Positions 25,714 to 35,202 of a DNA stretch of 64,000 nt are shown here, in pieces; position 1 is the first letter of the stretch, and each line of letters starts with the position of its first letter. Source of the stretch: Microbacterium sp. HD4P20. GTDB taxonomy: Bacteria; Actinomycetota; Actinomycetes; Actinomycetales; Microbacteriaceae. The translations under genes were made by a program, and so were the position numbers. The stretch lies in the NCBI RefSeq assembly GCF_019449275.2, contig NZ_JAHZQZ020000012.1:496001-560000 (forward strand). The letters run 5' to 3'. The notes beneath the pieces are model-generated. The model was not told the DNA's origin. It saw only the letters and a list, made by a program, of their open reading frames with translations, and made no database searches.

Positions 25714-25982
25714 TACTGATCCCACCCGGCGGCGGCCGCGGCAACAGCGTCCAAGGCGGCGCGGATCTCGGCAGGATCGGTGCCCGCACGCCCGGCGACC
25801 AGGCCGGCGACGAAGGCCCCCAGCGGCGCGGCGGGCCGCGCGACGCCGTTCGCGACGTCGCGCGTGAGATCGAGCACAGCGGCGACCGGGACGTCGGCCT
25901 CGGCCAGACCGAATCGCTCGCGAAGCGCGGCGGCCCACGCGTCGAGTGCTTCGGGCGGAAGGGTGCGGGACTGCTCGCTCAT
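25713..25982 (-). CDS. DUF6457 domain protein
   Basis: 89 residues, helical, with WAAALRERFGLAEADVPVAAVLDLTRDVANGVARPAAPLGAFV. This small domain is usually found fused to, or next to, MobA-like proteins in actinobacteria. Here it stands alone between mobA (nine bases upstream) and moaD (one-base overlap). Its function is unknown; the placement suggests a helper in the last steps of cofactor maturation or nucleotide attachment. Confidence 0.82.
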   Translation of the reverse strand: MSEQSRTLPPEALDAWAAALRERFGLAEADVPVAAVLDLTRDVANGVARPAAPLGAFVAGLVAGRAGTDPAEIRAALDAVAAAAAGWDQ

Positions 25983-25991
25983 GACGGCTCC

Positions 25992-26660
25992 TCAGCTCTG
26001 CGGTCCAGGGGGTGTTGCGTCAGACGGCGATGCGACGGATCGCGCCTGTTCCAGATCCTCCCACGTGTCGACGTCGCGAGTCAGGTCGTCGGCGACCGTG
26101 ACCACCGTGATCGCGAGGTCGTCGACGAGTGCACGCACCGCGGCATCCCGCCCGAGATCGGGGAGAGCGGATGCCGCCGCCCGCAGCGCGCGCGTGCGGT
26201 AGACGCCGGTCAGCCATTGCGGCGTGCTCGATGCGTCGCCGAGACACATCCCGTCGGTGTCAGAGGGGAGCAGCGCGATGTCGTCCACCAATCGCCGCAC
26301 CGCCGCTTCGGCGCGAGGGAGGTCGCAGGCCAGCACGAGGGTCCACTCGGGCTGATCGCCGGCCGCCCAGGAGTCCAGCGCCGCGACGATTCCCGCGGCC
26401 GGGCCGCCGAACGGCGGGTGTTCGCGCACCCACGCGACGTCCAGGCTGTCGTCCAGCACCGGCGCCACCACCGTGACCGGCCGGGCCCGGGCATCCGTCG
26501 CCGCCGTCACCGCGGTGTGCAGCAGGGTGCGCCCGCCGACTTCGAAGAGGGGCTTCGTCGCGCCATCCACGCGGGTGGCTCGACCGCCCGCGAGCAGGAT
26601 GGCGCCGAGGCCGCCCGGCACCGGGCCGGGTGCCTGATGCGACGGCGCGGACCCGGGCAT
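25992..26660 (-). CDS. mobA: MobA-like molybdenum cofactor guanylyl/cytidylyltransferase
   Basis: 222 residues from ATG 26660. The NTP-transferase motif LGAILLAGGRATRVDGATKPLFEVGG is clear, with LVLACDLPRAE as the metal/nucleotide site. It attaches GMP (or CMP) to Mo-molybdopterin, the form needed by DMSO-reductase-type enzymes such as the YdeP protein. The start overlaps the moaC stop (ATGA). Confidence 0.88.
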   Translation of the reverse strand: MPGSAPSHQAPGPVPGGLGAILLAGGRATRVDGATKPLFEVGGRTLLHTAVTAATDARARPVTVVAPVLDDSLDVAWVREHPPFGGPAAGIVAALDSWAAGDQPEWTLVLACDLPRAEAAVRRLVDDIALLPSDTDGMCLGDASSTPQWLTGVYRTRALRAAASALPDLGRDAAVRALVDDLAITVVTVADDLTRDVDTWEDLEQARSVASPSDATPPGPQS

Positions 26661-27136
26661 CAGGCCTCGCCGGGACGGTGCCAGTCGCCGCTCTTGCCGC
26701 CGGTCTTCGCGACGATCCGCACGTTCTCGATCGATGTGCCTTTGTCGAGGCCTTTCACCATGTCGACGACGGCCAGAGCGGCGACCGTCACAGCCGTCAA
26801 CGCCTCCATCTCGACGCCGGTGCGGTCTGCCGTGCGCACCGTGGCTTCGATCGCCACACCGTCGTCGTCGATCTCGAGGTCGACCGCGGCGCCATGGACG
26901 CCGATGACGTGGGCGAGCGGAAGCAGCTCGGGGGTTCGTTTGGCAGCCTGGATGCCCGAGATCCGGGCGACCGCCAGCACGTCGCCCTTCGGCACCGAGC
27001 CGTCGCGCAGCGCTGCGACGACCTCGGGCGTGCACCGCACGAACCCGCGGGCGGTCGCCGAGCGGACCGTCGGCTGCTTCTGTGTGACGTCGACCATTCG
27101 CGCGTGGCCGGCGTCGTCGAGATGCGTGAAGCTCAT
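26660..27136 (-). CDS. moaC: Cyclic pyranopterin monophosphate synthase MoaC
   Basis: 158 residues. [20 protein letters not shown] is the classical MoaC start, followed by [27 protein letters not shown] and [22 protein letters not shown] with the active-site residues. It acts after MoaA to form cPMP. Start and stop both overlap their neighbours by four bases in the moeA-moaC-mobA chain. Confidence 0.96.
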   Translation of the reverse strand: MSFTHLDDAGHARMVDVTQKQPTVRSATARGFVRCTPEVVAALRDGSVPKGDVLAVARISGIQAAKRTPELLPLAHVIGVHGAAVDLEIDDDGVAIEATVRTADRTGVEMEALTAVTVAALAVVDMVKGLDKGTSIENVRIVAKTGGKSGDWHRPGEA

Positions 27137-28377
27137 GAGATCAGCATGACATCGACGATGTCGCCCTCGGCCACCGTCTCGACCTCGGCGGGGACCACGG
27201 CGTACGCCTCCGCCCTGCCGAGTCCGCCCGCGAGGTGCGATCCTCCCGAGGTCGCGGGCACGGCGCGCCACTCTCGGGGATCCGAGCGATCGATCGTGAC
27301 GGGAAGGTACTGGCGCCGTCCCGGCGGCGTACGCCACGCGACCGCCGCGGGGAGCGCGATCACCGGGCGCTGAAGATCCGGCCGGCCCAGCATCCTCAGC
27401 AGCGCCGGGCGCACGAAGACCTCGAACGACACAGCCGCGCTGACCGGGTTGCCGGGCAGGCCGAACAGCAGCGTGCCCGACGGCAGTTTGCCGAACCCCT
27501 GCGGCTTGCCGGGCTGCATCGCGACCTTCGAGAAGGTCATGGCAGCCTCGAGCGTCGTCTTTACGACTTCGTACGCCCCAGCGCTGACTCCGCCGGAGAA
27601 CACCACGACATCGGCGCGATCAGGGGAGTCGGCGTCGGTGACGTCGGCGACCAGCGTCTGCAGCTCGTCGCCCTCGTCGCTCACACTCGCACGATGTATG
27701 ACGAGCCCGCCGGCCTGGGCGACGAGTCCGCTCAGCAGGCGGCTGTTCGACTCGGGGATCTGCCCGCGGGTCAACGCGGCCCCCGGCTCGGCCAGCTCAC
27801 TGCCGGTGGAGACCACCACGACCCTCGGCTGCCGGGACACGACGAGCTCGGCCACACCGCATGCCGCGGCGGCTGCGACCTGGAGCGGCCCGAGCAGCGT
27901 GCCGGCCGCCAGCACGTCATCGCCTCGTCGGGCGTCCTCGCCCGTACGCCGGATGTGCGCGCCGGGGCCGCGAGGCGCCGCGAGGACACGGATCTCGCCG
28001 AGCGAGTCGTCGAGCCCGCCGGAGGTGTCTTCGAAGGGCACGATCGCGTCGGCGTCACGAGGCACGGGCGATCCCGTCATGATGCGGGCGGTCTCACCGT
28101 CGTTCAGAGTGGGGTCGTCGGCGGTTCCCGCGGGCAGGTCCGCGACGACGCGCAGCCTCACGGGATCGGTGGGCGAGGCATCCCTCACGTCCGCGAAGCG
28201 CACCGCGAAGCCGTCCATGGCGGAGTTGTCGAACACCGGGATATCGACCGCGGCGCGCACCGGCTCGTGAAGCGTGCGACCGTAGCCGGCATCGAGCGGC
28301 ACCGTCTCGGGTGGCAGTGGCGAACTGGCCGCGAGGATCTCGCCGAGGTGCTCCTCGACGCTCCGCAGCCCGCTCAC
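27133..28377 (-). CDS. moeA: Molybdopterin molybdenumtransferase MoeA
   Basis: 414 residues from GTG 28377. Motifs: [14 protein letters not shown] in domain [11 protein letters not shown] and [11 protein letters not shown] in the MPT-binding domain, and [14 protein letters not shown] near the C-terminal beta-barrel. The enzyme inserts molybdate into adenylated molybdopterin. GTG is chosen because it overlaps the stop of the ThiF-rhodanese gene (GTGA); longer in-frame reading into that gene is not needed. Confidence 0.94.
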   Translation of the reverse strand: MSGLRSVEEHLGEILAASSPLPPETVPLDAGYGRTLHEPVRAAVDIPVFDNSAMDGFAVRFADVRDASPTDPVRLRVVADLPAGTADDPTLNDGETARIMTGSPVPRDADAIVPFEDTSGGLDDSLGEIRVLAAPRGPGAHIRRTGEDARRGDDVLAAGTLLGPLQVAAAAACGVAELVVSRQPRVVVVSTGSELAEPGAALTRGQIPESNSRLLSGLVAQAGGLVIHRASVSDEGDELQTLVADVTDADSPDRADVVVFSGGVSAGAYEVVKTTLEAAMTFSKVAMQPGKPQGFGKLPSGTLLFGLPGNPVSAAVSFEVFVRPALLRMLGRPDLQRPVIALPAAVAWRTPPGRRQYLPVTIDRSDPREWRAVPATSGGSHLAGGLGRAEAYAVVPAEVETVAEGDIVDVMLIS

Positions 28378-29525
28378 GCGGGCACCGTCACGGATTCGCC
28401 GGCGCGCGTCCATGCCTCGATTCCGCCGGCGAGCACGGAGGCACTCACTCCTGACGCGCGTAGCGCGGTAGCGGCGCGCTGCGCGCGCATGCCCACCTGA
28501 CACACCACCACGACCGGACCGGCTCCGACGCGCGCGGGATCGGCGAGCAGATCGCCCAGCGGCACGAGCAGCGATGCGGGGATGACTCCCTGCGCGGTCT
28601 CCCACGCCTCACGCACGTCGACGAACAGCGCGCCCGTGCTCTGCGCCGCACGGGCAGCGGCGGGGGAGAGCTGTGCGATCGAGTCGCCGCCCGGGGCCCC
28701 CGGTGCCGTCAGGAGCGAATCCGTGGCCCGGTCCGCAGGTGGCGCGACCGGTGACGTTCGCGCCGGTCGGAGCGGCACCTCGTCGGTGCGGCCGCGCAGG
28801 GCATCGATCACGACGACGCGGCCGAGAAGCGGCTCGCCGACCCCGGTGAGAAGCTTGATCGCCTCGGTCGCGAGCAGGGCGCCGACCTGCAGGCACAGTG
28901 CGCCCAGCACGCCCACCTGGGCGCACGAAGGCACGACGCCCACGGCATCCGGCGGGTACAGATCCCCGAGCAGGACGGGTGTCACGCCCGCCGGCGGCGC
29001 CGACCAGAACACCGTCACCTGCGCATGGAACTCCTGGACGACCCCCCACACCAGGGGAACACCGAGTTCCTCGCACGCCGTCGCGACGGCGGCGCGGGTT
29101 TCGAAGGTGTCGCTGCCGTCGATCACCACATCCGCGCCCGCGAGCAGCTCCCGGGCGGTGTCGGCGGTGATCCGCCGAGCTATCGCGTGCACTTTCGTGC
29201 CCGGCGAGAGGTCGGCGCTGACACGCACCGCGGAGTCGACCTTCCGCGCCCCGACGTCGGCGACGCGGTGCAGGACCTGCCGCTGCAGGTTGGAGGCTTC
29301 GACCACGTCGTCATCGATGACGGTCAGGGTCCCGATCCCCGCGGCCGCGAGCGCCAGGACCGCCGGCGAACCCAGTCCGCCGGCGCCGACGACCGCGACG
29401 TGGGCACCTGCCAGTCGGCGTTGCGCCTCGTCGCCGAATCCCGCGAGGACGCGGTGGCGCGCGGTGCGCGTGCGCTCGGCATCGCTCAGCGCATCGGCCG
29501 GCTCCACGAGTGGGGGAAGAGGCAT
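28374..29525 (-). CDS. ThiF/MoeB-type adenylyltransferase fused to a rhodanese domain
   Basis: 383 residues. The E1-like domain has the ATP site VAVVGAGGLGSPAVLALAAAG, the Arg/Gln/Asp motifs (ASNLQRQVLH, IDGSDTFETR) and a candidate catalytic Cys in VVPSCAQVG. The C-terminal rhodanese domain (about residues 285-380) carries the persulfide site VVVCQVGMRAQRA. Such MoeZ-like fusions adenylate and then thiolate MoaD or related carriers. It is the first gene of the operon, leaderless by the TAGCCT-N6-ATG rule, and divergent from the HTH-TOBE gene. Confidence 0.92.
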   Translation of the reverse strand: MPLPPLVEPADALSDAERTRTARHRVLAGFGDEAQRRLAGAHVAVVGAGGLGSPAVLALAAAGIGTLTVIDDDVVEASNLQRQVLHRVADVGARKVDSAVRVSADLSPGTKVHAIARRITADTARELLAGADVVIDGSDTFETRAAVATACEELGVPLVWGVVQEFHAQVTVFWSAPPAGVTPVLLGDLYPPDAVGVVPSCAQVGVLGALCLQVGALLATEAIKLLTGVGEPLLGRVVVIDALRGRTDEVPLRPARTSPVAPPADRATDSLLTAPGAPGGDSIAQLSPAAARAAQSTGALFVDVREAWETAQGVIPASLLVPLGDLLADPARVGAGPVVVVCQVGMRAQRAATALRASGVSASVLAGGIEAWTRAGESVTVPA

Positions 29526-29531
29526 GCCATC

Positions 29532-29537
29532 AGGCTA
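29532..29537 (-). promoter_or_regulatory. Leaderless -10 box (TAGCCT) of the Moco operon
   Basis: On the minus strand TAGCCT is followed by six bases (GATGGC) and ATG 29525. Confidence 0.6.
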
Positions 29538-29609
29538 CGACCGCTGCGCACACGCCGGGCGATCAGACGGGTATCGGGGCGCATGCGCGGAGATATTCGT
29601 GTCTCCTAT

Positions 29610-29630
29610 CCGCATTTGCGGTGTTACGTT
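29610..29630 (+). promoter_or_regulatory. Promoter with palindrome ahead of the HTH-TOBE gene
   Basis: CCGCA-TT-TGCGG (29610-29621) precedes TACGTT (29625-29630), itself five bases before ATG 29636. The palindrome fills the -35/-10 spacer and could bind the HTH-TOBE product. Confidence 0.45.
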
Positions 29631-29635
29631 GAACC

Positions 29636-30028
29636 ATGCCGAGTTTCAAGATCGCAGAGGCCGCGCGTCTGCTGGGCGTCAGCGACGACACCGTGAGGCG
29701 CTGGGTCGACGCGGGCACCCTGCCGGCCACGGGTGCTTCGCCGGCCGAGATCCCGGGAGATGCGCTCGCCGCCCGCGCGATCGAGCTCGCGGCGGGCGCT
29801 GCTGACCCCGCCGACGTCCTGAGCAGCGCACGCAACCGATTCGTCGGACTCGTCACGCGCATCCAGCGCGACGGGCTGATGGCGCAGGTCGACATCCAGT
29901 CAGGACCGCACCGCGTGGTGTCGCTCATGTCGGCCGAGGCCGCAGACGACCTGGGTCTCGAGGTCGGGTCGCTCGCGGCGGCGGTGGTCAAAGCAACGCA
30001 TGTCATCGTCGAGACCCCGAAAGGCTGA
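29636..30028 (+). CDS. HTH-TOBE molybdate-responsive regulator
   Basis: 130 residues. The N-terminal MerR/excisionase-type helix-turn-helix reads FKIAEAARLLGVSDDTVRRWVDAG; the C-terminal TOBE domain (about residues 63-128, ARNRFVGLVTRIQRDGLMAQV) binds oxyanions such as molybdate. It stands directly upstream of modABC, three bases before modA, and divergent from the Moco operon. It probably senses molybdate and controls modABC and perhaps the divergent genes. The start has no ribosome site and appears leaderless. Confidence 0.88.
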   Translation: MPSFKIAEAARLLGVSDDTVRRWVDAGTLPATGASPAEIPGDALAARAIELAAGAADPADVLSSARNRFVGLVTRIQRDGLMAQVDIQSGPHRVVSLMSAEAADDLGLEVGSLAAAVVKATHVIVETPKG

Positions 30029-30031
30029 CGG

Positions 30032-30880
30032 ATGCCTCGACCCCGCGCGCGTTCGCTGCCCGGCAGAACCCGGCGCTCCATAGTCCGCGGCGTGCTGCTG
30101 CTGACCGGCGTGCTGATGGTCGTCCTCGGAGGCTGCGGTGCTCTGGACCGACCGCCGGGAGCGGCTCCGTCCGGCTCCCCGTTCACCGGCCCCACCGGCG
30201 GTGAGCTCTCGGGGGATCTGACGATCTTCGCGGCGGCCTCGCTCTCGGGCGCCTTCGACGAGCTGGCCGAGATGTTCGAGCAGCGGCATCCGTCCGTCGA
30301 TGTGCGGCCCATCTCGTACGACGGATCCAGCACGCTCGCGACGCAGCTCATCGAGGGGGCGCCCGCCGATGTGTTCGCCGCGGCCGACGAGCGGACCATG
30401 GCCTCGGTGGCGGGCGCTGGACTCGCCGGCGAGCCACAGCTCTTCGCAAGCAACACCCTGGTGATCGCCGTGCCGGTCGGCAACCCCGCCGGGGTGAAGG
30501 CGATCGAGGATCTCGGCCGGTCCGGGACCACCGTCGTGCTGTGCGCTCCCGAGGTGCCGTGCGGCGTGGCATCCGAGACCCTCCTCGCCGACAACGGCGT
30601 GACCGTGACCGCCGCAAGCCTCGAGCAGAACGTCACCGCGGTTCTCACGAAGGTGGCAGCAGGCGAGGCCGATGCCGGTCTGGTGTATGCCACGGATGCC
30701 GCGGCACATGACGACGTGCGGGCTGTCGCCGCCGCCGGTGCCCAGAACGTCGTCAACCGCTACCCCATCGCACCGCTGCGCGAGGCGGTCAATCCTCAGG
30801 CTGCCGCCGCGTTCGTCGCCTTCGTGCTGTCGGACGAGGGCCAGGCTGTGTTGTCGAGGCTCGGATTCGGAGCGGCATGA
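30032..30880 (+). CDS. modA: Molybdate ABC transporter binding lipoprotein ModA
   Basis: 282 residues with signal peptide and lipobox LGGC (Cys35). The mature protein shows LTIFAAASLSGAFDELAEMFE and FVLSDEGQAVLSRLGF, typical of ModA, which binds molybdate or tungstate with Ser/Val/Tyr backbone contacts. The ATG is three bases after the HTH-TOBE stop, and the stop overlaps modB. Confidence 0.93.
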   Translation: MPRPRARSLPGRTRRSIVRGVLLLTGVLMVVLGGCGALDRPPGAAPSGSPFTGPTGGELSGDLTIFAAASLSGAFDELAEMFEQRHPSVDVRPISYDGSSTLATQLIEGAPADVFAAADERTMASVAGAGLAGEPQLFASNTLVIAVPVGNPAGVKAIEDLGRSGTTVVLCAPEVPCGVASETLLADNGVTVTAASLEQNVTAVLTKVAAGEADAGLVYATDAAAHDDVRAVAAAGAQNVVNRYPIAPLREAVNPQAAAAFVAFVLSDEGQAVLSRLGFGAA

Positions 30881-31731
30881 GCGCGGTCCTCGTCCCGCGC
30901 GGCGCGGGTGGACGCGCCGCCCGGGGCTCGCGCGCCGATCGCATCGGCTTCGTTCCCCGGGTGCTCGCCGTGCCCGCCCTGCTGGGCCTGGCGCTCTTGG
31001 TGCTGCCGCTCGGAGCGCTCGTGCTGCGCGTGGAATGGGCGACGCTGTGGACCGACGTCACGTCGCCGGCGGCGATGTCGGCGCTCGGGCTGTCGCTGCT
31101 GACGGGCCTCATCGCCACCGCCGTCTGCGTCGTGCTCGGCGTGCCGCTCGCGCTGCTGATCGCGCGCAGCGGCGCCCGCTCTGCGGCAGTGCTGCGAGCG
31201 ATCGTGACCGTCCCCCTCGTGCTTCCCCCGATGGTGGGCGGCGTGGCGATGCTGTTCCTCTTCGGGCGCACGAGCTGGCTGGGCGGGATGCTCGCGGAGT
31301 GGGGCATCCGCATCCCGTTCACGACCGCCGCCGTCGTGCTCGCGCAGACCTTCGTCGCACTCCCGTTCCTCGTGCTCGCCCTCGAAGGCTCGCTGCGCTC
31401 GACCGGCGTCGGATATGAGCAGACCGCCGCGGGCCTCGGCGCGGGCCGCTGGACGATCCTCGCCCGGGTCACACTGCCTCTCGCCGCGCCGGGCCTGATC
31501 GCCGGCATCGTGTTGTGCTTCGCGCGGGCCATCGGCGAGTTCGGTGCGACCGCGCTCTTCGCCGGCAACGCCCCGGGCGTCACGCAGACCATGCCCCTTG
31601 CCATCTACACCGCGTTCAACGGCGCCGGTGTCTCGCAGGGCACCGCGGTGGCCCTGTCGCTGATGCTGCTCGTGACCGCGGTCGGCGTGCTGCTGCTCGT
31701 GCGGGCGTGGCGTGCGGAGCCGCCGCGATGA
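30877..31731 (+). CDS. modB: Molybdate ABC transporter permease ModB
   Basis: 284 residues with about six membrane segments and the EAA-like loop EQTAAGLGAGRWTILARVTLP. GEFGATALFAGNAPGVTQTMPLAIY is characteristic of ModB. ATGA overlaps link it with modA upstream and modC downstream. It forms the membrane dimer for molybdate uptake. Confidence 0.94.
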   Translation: MSAVLVPRGAGGRAARGSRADRIGFVPRVLAVPALLGLALLVLPLGALVLRVEWATLWTDVTSPAAMSALGLSLLTGLIATAVCVVLGVPLALLIARSGARSAAVLRAIVTVPLVLPPMVGGVAMLFLFGRTSWLGGMLAEWGIRIPFTTAAVVLAQTFVALPFLVLALEGSLRSTGVGYEQTAAGLGAGRWTILARVTLPLAAPGLIAGIVLCFARAIGEFGATALFAGNAPGVTQTMPLAIYTAFNGAGVSQGTAVALSLMLLVTAVGVLLLVRAWRAEPPR

Positions 31732-32855
31732 GCGCGTCCGCCGCTCCTGCAGACGTCGCCACGTCGTCGGGCGGGTTGGATGCCCGCGTGATCGTGCATC
31801 GCGACGGATTCCGGTTGGATGCTGCTGTCCAGGTCGTCCCGGGAACGGTCGTCGCCCTCATGGGGCCGAGCGGGGCGGGCAAGTCCACGCTCCTCGGCGC
31901 GCTCGCCGGTCTCGTTGCTCTCGACGACGGGTACGTGCGGCTGGCAGGACGGACTCTCGACACCGTAGCGCCGAGGCCTCTTCGCGTCGCGCCCTCCCAC
32001 CGCGGCATCGTGCTGCTCGGTCAGGATCCGCGCCTGTTCCCGCACCTCACCGCCCACGCCAACATCGCGTTCGGACTGCGCATCCACGGGGCGTCGAAGG
32101 CGGATGCCGCGTCCCAGGCAGAGGAATGGCTGCGGCGCGTCGGGCTGCCGGGTCTGGGCGCCCGGCGGCCTACGCAGCTGTCGGGTGGGCAGCAGCAGCG
32201 CGTCGCCCTCGCGCGGGCTCTCGCGACGCATCCGGCCGCGCTCCTGCTCGACGAGCCGCTGACCTCGCTCGACGCCGAGACGGCTGGCGACGTGCGGGCA
32301 CTGCTGCACGAGCAGCTGGTCGCCACCGGTACCACGGCGATCGTGGCGACGCACGACGCCGTCGATGCGGCGTCGCTCGCGCACTCGCTGGTCGTGCTCG
32401 AGGGCGGCCGGGTGACGCAGTCGGGGCCGGTGCGCGACGTCCTCGCCGAGCCCGCGACCCGGTTCAGCGCAGCCGTCGCAGGGCTCAATCGCGTAGAGGG
32501 TCGGATCGAGAGCGGACGGTGGCACAGCGGCGCGCTGACGCTTCCCAGCCCCGGAATCGACCCGGACGCGTCATCCGGGCGCGACACAGGCATCGCCGCG
32601 ATCTTCCGGCCTTCCGCGGTGGCGATCGACACCGGCGCGGCTGCCGGCGACCAGCCGGACGGCTCGTGGCAGGCGCGGGTCGTGCGGCTCGAGCAGACAC
32701 CCTCGGGCGTACGCGTGCGCACCGCCGATCCCGACATCGCCGTCGACGTGGCGGCCGGGAGCGCGACAGGGCTCACCGTGGGCACGACGGTCAGCTTGCG
32801 CGTGGATCCTGCCGACGTGCGGTTCGTCCGCGCACGGGGCGAGTACGTCTCATAG
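31728..32855 (+). CDS. modC: Molybdate ABC transporter ATPase ModC
   Basis: 375 residues from ATG 31728. Walker A GPSGAGKST, signature LSGGQQQRVALARAL, Walker B LLLDEPLTSLD. The C-terminal third (after about residue 250) is a TOBE-type oxyanion-binding domain giving feedback control. It is the last gene of the mod operon, ending nine bases before the next gene, which has its own leaderless signature. Confidence 0.93.
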   Translation: MSASAAPADVATSSGGLDARVIVHRDGFRLDAAVQVVPGTVVALMGPSGAGKSTLLGALAGLVALDDGYVRLAGRTLDTVAPRPLRVAPSHRGIVLLGQDPRLFPHLTAHANIAFGLRIHGASKADAASQAEEWLRRVGLPGLGARRPTQLSGGQQQRVALARALATHPAALLLDEPLTSLDAETAGDVRALLHEQLVATGTTAIVATHDAVDAASLAHSLVVLEGGRVTQSGPVRDVLAEPATRFSAAVAGLNRVEGRIESGRWHSGALTLPSPGIDPDASSGRDTGIAAIFRPSAVAIDTGAAAGDQPDGSWQARVVRLEQTPSGVRVRTADPDIAVDVAAGSATGLTVGTTVSLRVDPADVRFVRARGEYVS

Positions 32856-32858
32856 ACT
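32853..32858 (+). promoter_or_regulatory. Leaderless -10 box (TAGACT)
   Basis: TAGACT, six bases, then GTG 32865. The box overlaps the modC stop codon. Confidence 0.5.
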
Positions 32859-32864
32859 CGCCCG

Positions 32865-33524
32865 GTGACCCGCATCCGGCCGTTTCGCCCCGGCGACGAA
32901 CCTTCGCTCGCCGACATCTGCTTGAGAACGGCGGATGCCGGTGGAGACGCGACCGGCGTCCTCGACGACGACGACCTGTGGGCGGAGATCTTCGTGCTCC
33001 CGTATGTCGAACGGCACCCCGACTTCGCGTTCGTCGCCGAGACCGATGATGAACGCGTCGTGGGTTACATCGTGGGGGCGCCCGACACCGACGCGTTCGA
33101 GGAATGGTTCGCCGCCAAATGGTGGCCACGACACACCGAGCGGTGGCCGCAGCCGGCGGGTCTGCCACCGACGCACGCGGCCGAGGCGGCTGCCGGTCCC
33201 GAAGTGGCGGCACCCGAGACAGTGGTGGAGTCGCGCCAGGACGGCATCCTCCGGTACGCGTACGCGCGCCTGGGCGGGACTCAGCCGTTCGGCCCCGAGT
33301 ACCCGGCACACCTGCACATCGATCTGCTCCCCGAGGCGCAGGGGCAGGGCCTCGGCCGCAAGCTCATCGCGCGGCTGGAGCTGGCGCTGCGAGGCGCCGG
33401 TGTCCGGGGCCTCCATCTGGTCGCGTCGGCAGAGAACGCCGGAGCGATCGCGTTCTACCCGCGCGTCGGCTTCACACCGCTGGCTTCGCCTGACGGGACG
33501 CAGGCGTTCGGCAAAGTGCTGTAG
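32865..33524 (+). CDS. GNAT family N-acetyltransferase
   Basis: 219 residues from GTG. It begins TRIRPFRPGDEPSLADICL, a typical GNAT beta1-alpha1. The acetyl-CoA site appears as LHIDLLPEAQGQGLGRKLIARLE, with the Q/RxxGxG/A pyrophosphate loop. The length with an insert after WWPRHTERW resembles the long eukaryote-like hexosaminidase-associated or YpeA-type variants; the acceptor substrate is unknown. Confidence 0.87.
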   Translation: MTRIRPFRPGDEPSLADICLRTADAGGDATGVLDDDDLWAEIFVLPYVERHPDFAFVAETDDERVVGYIVGAPDTDAFEEWFAAKWWPRHTERWPQPAGLPPTHAAEAAAGPEVAAPETVVESRQDGILRYAYARLGGTQPFGPEYPAHLHIDLLPEAQGQGLGRKLIARLELALRGAGVRGLHLVASAENAGAIAFYPRVGFTPLASPDGTQAFGKVL

Positions 33525-33591
33525 ACCACCGCTCCCTGAAGCACAGGGCGTTGGTTCGCGCCAGTCCCGGCGCCGTGCCGCCGCCCCGACG

Positions 33592-33597
33592 TAGTCT
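33592..33597 (+). promoter_or_regulatory. Leaderless -10 box (TAGTCT)
   Basis: TAGTCT, six bases, then ATG 33604. Confidence 0.58.
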
Positions 33598-33603
33598 GCC
33601 GTC

Positions 33604-35145
33604 ATGGACGAGCTCTCCACGCCCACCGGCCGCGAGCCGATGCTCACCGCGGTGCCGCGCGCAGACGGCTCGCCGCCACGGGCGCTCGTGCTCGGCGCCA
33701 CCGGCTACATCGGTGGGCGGCTGGTGCCGCGGCTTCTCGGCGCCGGCTACGACGTGCGCGTCCTCGCGCGAGACCCCCGGCGGGTGACCGCCTTCGCCTG
33801 GGCCGACCGGGTCGAGGTCGTGGGGGCGGATGCGTCCGATGCCGCGGCGGTGAAGGATGCCGTGACCGATATCGACGTCGTCTTCTACCTCGTGCACTCG
33901 ATGTCGGCGGGGAAGGGCTTCGAGTCGGCGGACCGCCGCGCGGCCGAGACGGTTGCCGCGGCCGCGGCCGCGGCATCCGTCTCGCGCATCGTGTATCTCG
34001 GAGGACTGCATCCGGGCGGCGTCGCACTGTCGCCGCACCTGCGCTCCCGCGTCGAGGTGGGAGAGGTGTTCCTGCGGTCGGGTGTTCCGACGCTGGTGCT
34101 GCAGGCCGGCGTCGTCATCGGATCGGGATCGGCCTCGTTCGAGATGGTGCGGCACCTGACCGAGGTGCTTCCGTACATGCCCGCGCCGAAGTGGGTGCGC
34201 AATCACATCCAGCCGATCGCCGTCCGTGACGTGCTGCACTACCTGCTGGGCGCGGCGCGCGTCGCACCGGAGGTCAACCGCGCGGTCGACGTCGGCGGGC
34301 CCGACGTGCTGCGCTACGGACAGATGATGAACGGGTACGCCGTCGAGGCGGGGCTGCACCAGCGCCCGATCGCGGCCCTCCCCGTGCTGACGCCGCGCCT
34401 CGCATCGCACTGGGTGAACCTCGTCACACCGATTCCACGCTCGATCGCGCGGCCACTGGTGGAGTCGCTGCAGAACGAGTGCGTCATGAAGAACCACGAC
34501 ATCGACGACCTCATCCCCCCGCCCGCCGAAGGACTCACTCCGTACCGGGCCGCTGTGCGGGCCGCGCTCAGTCGTGTCGAGGCCGACACCATCGAGACGA
34601 GCTGGCAGGACTCCGAGGTGCTCGGGGTGCCGAGCGATCCGCTGCCAAGCGATCCGGAGTGGGCCGGGCGCACCGCGTTCACCGATGTGCGGACTGCGCA
34701 CACGACGGCATCGCCGCAAGCGCTCTGGCGGGTGATCGAAGGGATCGGCGGTGAGAACGGCTGGTACTCGTCGCCGTTGCTGTGGGCGATTCGCGGGTGG
34801 ATGGACCGGCTCGTCGGCGGCATCGGGCTGGCGCGCGGTCGCCGCAGCCGCGCGCGTCTCGCGGTCGGCGATGCGCTCGACTTCTGGCGCGTCGAAGCGC
34901 TCGAGCCGGGACGGATGCTGCGATTGCGGGCCGAGATGAAGGTCCCCGGCCTCGCGTGGCTGGAGCTGCGTGCCACGCCCGACGACGAGGCCGAAGGCGC
35001 GTCGCGGTACGACCAGCGCGCGGTCTTCTTTCCCCGCGGGCTCGCCGGCCGCCTCTACTGGCTCGCCGTGCTGCCGTTCCACGGCTTCATCTTCGCCGGC
35101 ATGGCCCGCCGCATCACCGCCACGGCAGAGGCATCCGCCGCCTGA
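33604..35145 (+). CDS. NAD(P)-binding SDR / DUF2867 fusion protein
   Basis: 513 residues. The N-terminal atypical SDR domain has the nucleotide motif ALVLGATGYIGGRLVPRLLGAG; the middle DVVFYLVHSM and HPGGVAL are typical of NmrA-like proteins. The C-terminal DUF2867 domain (about residues 345-505) contains GENGWYSSPLLWAIRGWMDRLVGG. This architecture is frequent in actinobacteria and associated with membrane or quinone-related redox functions, but the reaction is unknown. It is monocistronic with a leaderless signature. Confidence 0.86.
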   Translation: MDELSTPTGREPMLTAVPRADGSPPRALVLGATGYIGGRLVPRLLGAGYDVRVLARDPRRVTAFAWADRVEVVGADASDAAAVKDAVTDIDVVFYLVHSMSAGKGFESADRRAAETVAAAAAAASVSRIVYLGGLHPGGVALSPHLRSRVEVGEVFLRSGVPTLVLQAGVVIGSGSASFEMVRHLTEVLPYMPAPKWVRNHIQPIAVRDVLHYLLGAARVAPEVNRAVDVGGPDVLRYGQMMNGYAVEAGLHQRPIAALPVLTPRLASHWVNLVTPIPRSIARPLVESLQNECVMKNHDIDDLIPPPAEGLTPYRAAVRAALSRVEADTIETSWQDSEVLGVPSDPLPSDPEWAGRTAFTDVRTAHTTASPQALWRVIEGIGGENGWYSSPLLWAIRGWMDRLVGGIGLARGRRSRARLAVGDALDFWRVEALEPGRMLRLRAEMKVPGLAWLELRATPDDEAEGASRYDQRAVFFPRGLAGRLYWLAVLPFHGFIFAGMARRITATAEASAA

Positions 35146-35202
35146 GTCCGGCCGCGCGGGACGAGGGTCGCGGACGAGTGCCCGTCGCCGCGTCCGTCGT
35201 CG

